A program made the translations under genes and the position numbers. DNA of 18,509 nt, taken from contig QILZ01000150.1 in assembly GCA_003233545.1 (NCBI GenBank), forward strand, positions 1-18,509, in the 5' to 3' direction. Positions 12,170 to 18,509 of the stretch are shown piece after piece. Below the pieces are notes generated by a model. It saw nothing but the letters and a program-made list of their open reading frames with translations. It searched no databases and was not told where the DNA came from. This stretch comes from Spirochaetales bacterium. GTDB lineage: Bacteria > Spirochaetota > Spirochaetia > SZUA-6. Every line of letters begins with the position of its first letter. The stretch's first letter is position 1.

Positions 12170-14057
12170 TAGTAATAAAAATGATAATCCTAATAAAAAT
12201 AATAATGATCCTCGATTTACGAAATTTCAGTTTAACAATAAAATAGCGTTAATTTCACTACTGATTTTAGTTGTTTTTTTTATTTTTTTCTTTATGTATA
12301 ATGATAAATCCGTAACACAGGAAATATCGTATTCCATGTTCATTAATTATCTTAACCAGAATTTAATCGAATCGGTAAAAATAATAGATCAATATGAAAT
12401 CCAGGGTACTTTAAAGGGAAAGTCAGGTGAAATTGCTCTTTTCAGGACTACTATTCCTTATCCGGACCCTGAGCTGTTAAAGATGCTTCGTGCAAAATCG
12501 GTGAAAATTACGGGAGGGGCCAGAAGTATTTCGCCGTTAAGGGTGTTTATTGAATTTCTACCGTGGGTACTTGGGTTTTTCTTTATCTGGTTTATGTTCC
12601 GGCAGGTGCAGGGGGGCGGCAACAAGGCTTTTTCTTTCGGAAAGAGCAAGGCAAAACGTTATCTCGATGCGGGGAAAAAGATAACCTTTTCCGATGTTGC
12701 GGGACAGAAAGAGGCAAAGTATGAACTGGAAGAGGTTGTCGAGTTTTTAAAGACTCCGGATAAATTTGTAAAACTCGGTGCAAAAATACCGAAAGGTGTG
12801 CTGCTTGTGGGAATGCCCGGGACAGGAAAAACACTGCTTGCCAAAGCAATAGCAGGAGAAGCTAATGTGGCTTTTTTTCATATGTCGGGCTCGGATTTCG
12901 TGGAAATGTTTGTAGGGGTAGGTGCAAGCCGTGTGCGTGATCTTTTTGAACAGGGGAGAAAGAATGCTCCGTGTATATTATTTATAGACGAACTCGATGC
13001 CGTAGGAAGAACAAGAGGAGCCGGCTATGGCGGAGGTCATGATGAACGTGAGCAGACATTAAATCAGATGCTTGTAGAAATGGATGGTTTCGATACCAAA
13101 GACGGTGTTATTATATTAGCCGCAACAAACAGGCCGGATGTTCTCGACCCCGCATTACTCCGCCCCGGAAGGTTCGACAGGCAGGTTGTCGTGGATATGC
13201 CGGATATTAAAGAACGTGAAGATATCCTGAAACTCCATGCAAAAAATATTCCTGTAGCCGATAATGTGGATTTGTCAAGAATAGCACGTGCCACCCCTGG
13301 CTCATCGGGTGCGGATATTGCAAATCTTGTAAACGAAGCGGCATTATTTGCCGCAAGAAGAGACAAGGCAAGTGTGGAGATGGAGGATTTCGAAGACGCC
13401 CGTGATAAAACGCTCATGGGTATTGCAAGAAAATCGAAGGTTATACAGCCGAAAGAAAAAAAGATGACCTCATTCCATGAGGCGGGGCATACTCTTTTGC
13501 ATTACTATTTAAAAAATGCGGATCCCCTGCATAAGGTCACAATTATACCGCACGGACGTGCTCTCGGGGTTGCATTTTCTCTTCCGGAACATGAATCGTA
13601 TTCCCGGAGTAAAGCATGGCTGGTCGACAGGATAACGATCGCCATGGGCGGTTTTGCTGCTGAGAATATTATATATAAACAGACATCTACCGGTGCTCAG
13701 AATGATATAAGCCAGGCAACGGATATTGCACGTAAAATGGTATGTGAATGGGGTATGAGTGAAACATTGGGGCCGATATCTTACGGGCAAAAAGAAGAAC
13801 CGATTTTTATAGGCAAAGAAATTGCGCGGCATAAAGATTACTCGGAAGAAACTGCAAAACTTATCGACGATGAGATAAAAAGAATAATAGACGAAAGCCT
13901 GCAAAATGCAGAAAAAATACTCAACAGTCATAAGGATAAATTTACAGTGCTTGCGGAAACACTTTTTCAGAAAGAAACATTGGATGATAATGAGGTGCGG
14001 AAGCTTATCGGTTTTCCCCCGAGAAAGAAAGATAGAGAAAACGAGGTAGCTTCCTAA
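12159..14057 (+). CDS. ftsH: ATP-dependent zinc metalloprotease FtsH
   Basis: Membrane-anchored AAA+ protease that degrades misfolded and regulatory membrane proteins. Order of features in 632 residues: an Asn-rich cytoplasmic start (3-20), membrane segment 29-47, extracytoplasmic part about 48-128, membrane segment about 130-147, Walker A GMPGTGKT (218-225), pore loop Phe-Val-Gly (251-253), Walker B with Phe-Ile-Asp-Glu-Leu-Asp (275-280), the second region of homology ending Arg-Pro-Gly-Arg-Phe-Asp (335-340), the zinc site HEAGH (440-444) and the third ligand Asp516. All catalytic residues are intact. GTG 12159 is the start, preceded by GGAGAC and AGGAAA; it overlaps tilS by 11 bases. The long Asn/Lys/Asp leader is unusual but plausible. 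Confidence 0.97.
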   Translation: MGDNSNKNDNPNKNNNDPRFTKFQFNNKIALISLLILVVFFIFFFMYNDKSVTQEISYSMFINYLNQNLIESVKIIDQYEIQGTLKGKSGEIALFRTTIPYPDPELLKMLRAKSVKITGGARSISPLRVFIEFLPWVLGFFFIWFMFRQVQGGGNKAFSFGKSKAKRYLDAGKKITFSDVAGQKEAKYELEEVVEFLKTPDKFVKLGAKIPKGVLLVGMPGTGKTLLAKAIAGEANVAFFHMSGSDFVEMFVGVGASRVRDLFEQGRKNAPCILFIDELDAVGRTRGAGYGGGHDEREQTLNQMLVEMDGFDTKDGVIILAATNRPDVLDPALLRPGRFDRQVVVDMPDIKEREDILKLHAKNIPVADNVDLSRIARATPGSSGADIANLVNEAALFAARRDKASVEMEDFEDARDKTLMGIARKSKVIQPKEKKMTSFHEAGHTLLHYYLKNADPLHKVTIIPHGRALGVAFSLPEHESYSRSKAWLVDRITIAMGGFAAENIIYKQTSTGAQNDISQATDIARKMVCEWGMSETLGPISYGQKEEPIFIGKEIARHKDYSEETAKLIDDEIKRIIDESLQNAEKILNSHKDKFTVLAETLFQKETLDDNEVRKLIGFPPRKKDRENEVAS

Positions 14058-14064
14058 AATATTT

Positions 14065-15852
14065 ATGTCTTTTTTATTGAGAAATTTAATCGGAATAATT
14101 CTTTCTCTGTCGGTTCTTGGCTGTTCAACCGTTAGAAAAGCTGAAATAACACTTCCTCTGCAGGTGGCGGAAGTAAACGAAATAAATAAATCCATTAAAG
14201 ATAATATGCCCTTCGATGCAATGGAAAAAATATCATATCTTCTTAATAAGAAGGAAAACGGAATTACAGGTGCGGAACTGGCCGGTCTCAGGGAATTAAG
14301 TATAAAAAAAATAATAAATCTTTTTAATGGCGCCGTAAGGAATAATGACTATAAGAGTGCGTATCGTTATTTCGTTTCACTAAAGAATATAGAAGAAGAA
14401 AAACGCCTTCCCGGATGGACGGAGAAAGGACTGTTAGAGAAAATTGCGATGTCCGTGGAAAAAACAGGCGGATTAAATCTATCGCTTCTCTACTATATGC
14501 GTGCACTGGAAAGTGGTGAGGACAATCCGGATATATTTGTGCATGTTCTTAAACTGGCATCGAATTTAAATAATCCGGCGGTAGAGAAAAAAATCATAAG
14601 TTTCATGCGGGATAAGAAAATAACGGTGCCTGCAGAGTATAGCAAAGTCCTGCCCGCTAAACCCGTACTATCCGAAATGATTAAAGGTACGGTTACAATC
14701 TGGGTGGATAGAGGCATTAAGATAGAGAGAGGTGTAGGGTTTCCTGACAGAATTATAGGGAGCGGTTTTTTTATAGATAAAAGAGGATATATTCTTACAA
14801 ATTATCACGTTATTAAAAGTCAGGTAGATCCGAAGTACGAAGGGTATTCACGTTTATATGTAAAACTTTACGGAAATAAGGAAGAAAAAATACCGGCAAA
14901 GGTAATAGGTTATGATAAAATTTTCGATCTTGCATTAATCAGAGTACAGGTTAAACCCCAATTCGTATTTTACTCATCCGGATCGCCGGTTATTAAGCCC
15001 GGCGATAAAATATATGCAATAGGATCGCCGGGAGGGCTGGAAAATACGATTACCGCAGGTATTGTATCGGCTACGGGAAGAAGATTCCTGCAAATGGGAA
15101 GTGCAATTCAGGTCGATGCGCCGCTGAATCCGGGGAACAGCGGCGGACCTCTTTTAAATCAGAATGCTGAGCTTATCGGGATTGTTTTTGCCGGTATCGA
15201 ACAATTCGAAGGCGTAAACTTTGCAATCCCCTGGTATTGGATTAACAAAATTCTTCCGGATCTGTATAACGGTGGTGAGGTAAAGCATTCATGGTTTGGT
15301 ATGGCTGTGGATAAGAATGATAAGGGTATGGAGGTGATATATACCATTCCGGATGAACCTGCCGATAAGGCCGGCATAAAACAGGGTGATATCATTATCT
15401 CCATGAACGGAAAGAAAATATCCGGCAGGGATGATTTTCATTCCTTGATTCTGGATAATGCTCCTCCTGTTCTTGTAAGTCTCTCATGGAAAAGAGATAA
15501 AAAAGAATATCACGGCATAATTGCCCTGGATAAAAGAAATGTGAGCCCTATCGAATTAGCCCTACAGCGCGACCGGAGAAATAATGTATTATTTCCACTG
15601 TTCGGGCTTAAATTAGAAAAAACAGGTTCGTTTTTCTGGAAAACAAACTACATGGTAACAAGGGTAATTACCGGTTCCATTGCGGATGAAACCGGAATAT
15701 CTCCCAATGATCCGCTTAATATACAGGGATGGCGCATCGACAAAAAGAAGAGGTATGCAGTTTTGCAGATCTATGTTAAAAAGAAATCCTCAGGATTCTT
15801 AGAGAGTGTTATCCAGTTGGCGGCTTATCTCGATACGGATAATTTTTATTGA
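14065..15852 (+). CDS. HtrA/DegP-like trypsin protease, predicted lipoprotein, with PDZ domains
   Basis: A 595-residue envelope protease. Residues 1-19 are a signal peptide ending Ser-Val-Leu-Gly before Cys20, a lipobox. Residues about 35-190 are helical and resemble TPR-type repeats (Asn-Asp-Tyr-Lys-Ser-Ala-Tyr-Arg-Tyr-Phe and Ser-Leu-Leu-Tyr-Tyr-Met-Arg-Ala-Leu). The trypsin domain (about 205-395) has a complete triad: His248 in Asn-Tyr-His-Val-Ile, Asp288 in Phe-Asp-Leu-Ala-Leu and Ser359 in Gly-Asn-Ser-Gly-Gly-Pro. A PDZ domain spans about 410-487, and a second, weaker PDZ-like part about 505-595. The gene is 7 bases behind ftsH with no strong ribosome-binding site (GAGGTAG is 17 bases away). 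Protease class is sure; lipidation and the TPR reading are inferred. Confidence 0.88.
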   Translation: MSFLLRNLIGIILSLSVLGCSTVRKAEITLPLQVAEVNEINKSIKDNMPFDAMEKISYLLNKKENGITGAELAGLRELSIKKIINLFNGAVRNNDYKSAYRYFVSLKNIEEEKRLPGWTEKGLLEKIAMSVEKTGGLNLSLLYYMRALESGEDNPDIFVHVLKLASNLNNPAVEKKIISFMRDKKITVPAEYSKVLPAKPVLSEMIKGTVTIWVDRGIKIERGVGFPDRIIGSGFFIDKRGYILTNYHVIKSQVDPKYEGYSRLYVKLYGNKEEKIPAKVIGYDKIFDLALIRVQVKPQFVFYSSGSPVIKPGDKIYAIGSPGGLENTITAGIVSATGRRFLQMGSAIQVDAPLNPGNSGGPLLNQNAELIGIVFAGIEQFEGVNFAIPWYWINKILPDLYNGGEVKHSWFGMAVDKNDKGMEVIYTIPDEPADKAGIKQGDIIISMNGKKISGRDDFHSLILDNAPPVLVSLSWKRDKKEYHGIIALDKRNVSPIELALQRDRRNNVLFPLFGLKLEKTGSFFWKTNYMVTRVITGSIADETGISPNDPLNIQGWRIDKKKRYAVLQIYVKKKSSGFLESVIQLAAYLDTDNFY

Positions 15853-16754
15853 TTCTTTTTACCCTGTCTGTACTTTCTAAGGGTAACCGTATTCCCCTTA
15901 TTGTTGAATATAACCTCATCGTAGTATATCTTGGTAAGGAATATTCCCCGGCCGTTATAGTTTAATAGATTGTCGGGAGACAGAACGGGAAGTGATTCCC
16001 AGTCAAAACCATTTCCTTCGTCTTTTACACTTATTTCGAAGTTGTCATTTTTCAGGTGAGATTTAATAGTAACCTTCTTATTTCTGTTATTATCCGTACT
16101 GAGACGTTCCCGAAGAAATTCTCCCCATTTCCCGTTTTCCAGGGCTGATTGTTTCTGCTGCATTGTTATTCCGAGATTTCCATGTTCGATTGCATTGGAA
16201 ATCATCTCTTCTATGCCTATTTTCAGGTTGAGGATCTCGGAATCCTCCGCTATTTTTTTCAAATGAAGTGATATCTGATTGACAATGGGAAGAATGTTTG
16301 TTTCTCCTGTCGGAAAGATAAATGTTTTTGTTTCTTCGATAAGATGTTCGGAGAAGAGCTCCCCTAAATCGGGTTCCGATCTGTGTTTTAAGGCATTTTC
16401 TACGAATTTAATTATTTCCTGAAAGTTAAAGGGCTTTTTAAAGAAATTCATAGCCCCTCCCCTTAACGCATCGAGGAGTATATCTTCGTTTCCGTAACCC
16501 GTCATAAGGACAACCATTGCTCTGCTGTCTATTTTCTTAATTTCTTTTAATAAGGTAAGCCCGTCCATTTTCGGCATCATGATATCCGAGAGTACAATAA
16601 ACGGCTTGCTTATCTTATATAACTCTATTGCCTGTTTTCCGTCTTTTGCCTCCAGAGTTTCATATCCGGCTTTATTCATGAATCTTGCAAGTATATTTCT
16701 AAGCACCTCTTCGTCATCGACTATAAGGACCTTGGGTTTCCCTAAATTATCCAA
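15846..16754 (-). CDS. Response regulator receiver fused to RsbW/SpoIIAB-like ATPase
   Basis: A 302-residue two-domain protein. Residues 7-122 are a receiver domain with acidic pair Asp13-Asp14, phosphoacceptor Asp57 (Leu-Ser-Asp-Ile-Met-Met-Pro), Thr85 and Lys107 (Phe-Phe-Lys-Lys-Pro-Phe). After a linker, residues about 150-296 are a GHKL ATPase of the anti-sigma kinase type: N box Glu-Glu-Met-Ile-Ser-Asn-Ala-Ile-Glu-His (182-191), Asp-Glu-Gly-Asn-Gly-Phe-Asp (245-251) and Gly-Arg-Gly-Ile (268-271). No histidine-kinase phosphorylation helix is seen, so the ATPase is probably the output, perhaps a serine kinase or anti-sigma factor. The start is TTG 16754, with AAGGAGA at 16764-16770 nine bases upstream. 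Its 3' end overlaps the convergent protease gene by 7 bases. Partner proteins are not in view. Confidence 0.85.
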   Translation of the reverse strand: MDNLGKPKVLIVDDEEVLRNILARFMNKAGYETLEAKDGKQAIELYKISKPFIVLSDIMMPKMDGLTLLKEIKKIDSRAMVVLMTGYGNEDILLDALRGGAMNFFKKPFNFQEIIKFVENALKHRSEPDLGELFSEHLIEETKTFIFPTGETNILPIVNQISLHLKKIAEDSEILNLKIGIEEMISNAIEHGNLGITMQQKQSALENGKWGEFLRERLSTDNNRNKKVTIKSHLKNDNFEISVKDEGNGFDWESLPVLSPDNLLNYNGRGIFLTKIYYDEVIFNNKGNTVTLRKYRQGKKNQ

Positions 16755-16777
16755 TTACTCTAATCTCCTTAAAGAAA

Positions 16778-16805
16778 AGTATAATCAATCAAGATTAAAA
16801 ATCAA
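16778..16805 (-). promoter_or_regulatory. Putative promoter of the receiver-ATPase gene
   Basis: On the minus strand, TTGATT (16800-16805) and TATACT (16778-16783) are separated by 16 bases. The predicted transcript would start near 16771 and includes only the ribosome-binding site and about 17 bases before the TTG start. It shares the 97-base gap with the divergent lepA promoter. Confidence 0.45.
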
Positions 16806-16810
16806 ATTTA

Positions 16811-16839
16811 TTGAAGAAAAATGATCCCTGCTGTATAGT
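16811..16839 (+). promoter_or_regulatory. Putative promoter of lepA with a very short leader
   Basis: TTGAAG (16811-16816), a 17-base spacer and TATAGT (16834-16839). The -10 ends 12 bases before ATG 16852, so a start near 16846 would leave about 6 bases of leader. The TGAGG at 16841-16845, which looks like a ribosome-binding site, would then lie mostly outside the mRNA. Confidence 0.5.
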
Positions 16840-16851
16840 GTGAGGCACATT

Positions 16852-18509
16852 ATGAAAGATAAGAAATATATAAGAAACTTCAGTATTATTGCCCATATAG
16901 ATCATGGGAAATCGACTCTTGCAGACAGGTTTATTCAAAGTGCTCATCTGATATCGGATAGAGACTTTCATGACCAGCTGCTCGATTCAATGGAGATCGA
17001 GCAGGAAAGAGGTATTACCATAAAATCTCAGGCCATATCTCTGCCGTATATCCTGCACGGCTCGGAGGAATATATGCTTAACCTCGTAGATACTCCCGGA
17101 CATGTCGACTTTTCCTATGAGGTATCGCGTGCGTTAACCGCATGTGAGGGTGCGGTCTTACTTATAGATGCAACCCAGGGTGTTCAGGCACAGACCGTTT
17201 CCAACATGTATATGGCTCTGGAAAATGATCTGGAGATAGTACCGGTTATAAATAAAATCGACCTTCCCGGTGCGGATATTGAAATGGTAAAAAGGGAAAT
17301 AAGGGATGATCTTGGTCTCGATTCGGAGAGGGTAATTTTAGTGTCTGCAAAATACGGAACAGGTATAGAGAAACTCATGGAAGAGATTGTAAAAAGAATT
17401 CCTCCCCCGGCAGGGTCATCGGATGCTCCTCTGCAGGCTCTCATATTTGATTCTCATTATGATGCGTACCGCGGTGTTATAGTACATATAAGAGTTTTCG
17501 AGGGCACGGTTAAACCCGGCCAGCAGATACAGCTTATATCCACGAATTCTACTTACAAAGTCGAGGAAACGGGAATATTCAGATTAGGGCTCCGCCGTAC
17601 GGAATCTCTCTCTGCCGGCGAAGTAGGATATGTTATAGCCGGGATAAAAGTATTAACGAACGCGAGGGTCGGAGATACAGTCACTGATTCTGAGAATAAA
17701 TGCAAAGTACCTCTGCCTGGATTCAGAGAGGTTAAACCTGTTGTGTTTTCTTCTATTTACCCTATAGATTCCAACGATTATGAACTTTTAAAAATAGCTC
17801 TGGAAAAATTACAGCTTAACGATGCCTCATTAATTTATGAAAAAGATTCTTCCGCAGCTTTAGGATTCGGATTTCGATGTGGTTTCCTTGGTTTGCTTCA
17901 CCTGGAGATAATTCAGGAAAGGCTGGAGAAAGAGTACAATCTGGGTGTAATATTTACAGCTCCCTCCGTACGTTACAGGGTAACCATGAGGAAAGGAGAC
18001 AAAAAGTATATAGATAATCCGCAGGATTACCCGGAACCGGCTTCGATAGAAATTACGGAGGAGCCGTATATTAAAGCGGCTATTATTTCACCGGATACAT
18101 ACCTGGGAAATATTATTAATCTGTGTCTCGAAAAGCGGGGTATTCAAAAGTCGTTGAATTATCTCGACGAAAAAAGGGTGGAACTGGTATATGAAATGCC
18201 CCTTGCCGAAGTTATTTATGATTTTTATGACCGCTTAAAATCCTTAAGTAAAGGTTATGCTTCGTTCGACTATGAAATTACCGATTACAGAATAACGGAC
18301 CTTGTTAAACTTGATATTCTCTTAAACAGTAAATCAGTGGATGCCCTTTCCATGCTTATATTCAGGGAAAATGCATATGCACGGGCGAGGATGATCTGCA
18401 GAAAATTACGTGAAGAAATACCTCGTCATCAGTTTAAAATTCCGATCCAGGGTGCTATAAGCGGACATATTATAGCGAGAGAAACGATATCTGCGCTCAG
18501 GAAGGATGT
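16852..18509 (+). CDS. lepA: Elongation factor 4 (LepA), 3' end cut by the window
   Basis: Ribosome-associated translational GTPase related to EF-G; it affects initiation and back-translocation under stress. The frame is open from ATG 16852 to the right edge, 552 codons of the usual 600 or so. G-domain motifs: Ala-His-Ile-Asp-His-Gly-Lys-Ser-Thr (14-22), Glu-Arg-Gly-Ile-Thr-Ile-Lys (52-58), Asp-Thr-Pro-Gly-His (80-84), Asn-Lys-Ile-Asp (134-137) and a Ser-Ala-Lys element. LepA-specific parts follow: Gly-Phe-Arg-Cys-Gly-Phe-Leu-Gly-Leu-Leu-His, Tyr-Pro-Glu-Pro, and the start of the C-terminal domain with Arg-Glu-Glu-Ile-Pro-Arg-His-Gln-Phe. About 50 residues are missing on the right. It is transcribed away from the receiver-ATPase gene. 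Confidence 0.96.
   Translation, partial: MKDKKYIRNFSIIAHIDHGKSTLADRFIQSAHLISDRDFHDQLLDSMEIEQERGITIKSQAISLPYILHGSEEYMLNLVDTPGHVDFSYEVSRALTACEGAVLLIDATQGVQAQTVSNMYMALENDLEIVPVINKIDLPGADIEMVKREIRDDLGLDSERVILVSAKYGTGIEKLMEEIVKRIPPPAGSSDAPLQALIFDSHYDAYRGVIVHIRVFEGTVKPGQQIQLISTNSTYKVEETGIFRLGLRRTESLSAGEVGYVIAGIKVLTNARVGDTVTDSENKCKVPLPGFREVKPVVFSSIYPIDSNDYELLKIALEKLQLNDASLIYEKDSSAALGFGFRCGFLGLLHLEIIQERLEKEYNLGVIFTAPSVRYRVTMRKGDKKYIDNPQDYPEPASIEITEEPYIKAAIISPDTYLGNIINLCLEKRGIQKSLNYLDEKRVELVYEMPLAEVIYDFYDRLKSLSKGYASFDYEITDYRITDLVKLDILLNSKSVDALSMLIFRENAYARARMICRKLREEIPRHQFKIPIQGAISGHIIARETISALRKD

Noticed and set aside
13509..14195. 228-codon minus-strand frame opposite ftsH
   Set aside because: It lies antisense to an intact, highly conserved ftsH, shows no recognisable domain and has a composition expected from the opposite strand.

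Overview
The window looks like spirochaete chromosome (Spirochaetota; genus not resolved). This rests on gene order and protein character, not on a database search. The run spoVG, tRNA-Gln, rplY (CTC-type bL25), pth, tilS, ftsH and the run rplU, prp, rpmA, obg, nadD, yqeK, LCP protein, rsfS resemble arrangements I recall from Borrelia and Treponema. A stand-alone CheX phosphatase fits the same group. Composition is moderately AT-rich. Seven of the 21 genes with a visible start use GTG, TTG or CTG. I see no insertion sequence, prophage, CRISPR array or transfer scar, and no gene-free stretch longer than about 100 bases.

Layout. Bases 3-2617 are an iron operon: the 3' end of a DtxR-type metal-dependent repressor, then feoA and feoB. 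A sigma70-type promoter inside overlapping inverted repeats (about 2624-2664) opens a long ribosome and GTPase operon on the + strand: rplU, prp, rpmA, obg, nadD, yqeK, an LCP/LytR-like membrane protein and rsfS (2698-7300). Several of these genes overlap end to end. Two minus-strand genes follow. The first is an 89-residue, extremely aspartate-rich protein of unknown function with a very good promoter and ribosome-binding site (7279-7548). The second is a CheX-family phosphatase (7645-8115). A compact divergent promoter pair at 8122-8186 separates cheX from ispE.

From 8197 to 15852 the + strand carries ispE, spoVG, tRNA-Gln(UUG), rplY, pth (apparently started at CTG), tilS, ftsH and a lipoprotein HtrA/DegP-like protease. 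That protease converges on, and overlaps by 7 bases, a minus-strand gene for a receiver domain fused to an RsbW/SpoIIAB-like ATPase (15846-16754). Divergent from it, lepA (elongation factor 4) starts at 16852 and runs off the right edge.

How the genes work together. Most of the window is translation and ribosome upkeep: bL21, bL27, bL25, Prp, Obg, RsfS, Pth, TilS, LepA and a tRNA. NAD synthesis (NadD), Ap4A turnover (YqeK), isoprenoid precursor synthesis (IspE), membrane and envelope proteolysis (FtsH, HtrA-like) and iron uptake are added. The less ordinary items are the acidic protein, the apparently leaderless divergent promoters, the CTG start of pth, Prp beside a bL27 with no N-terminal extension, and the receiver-ATPase fusion.
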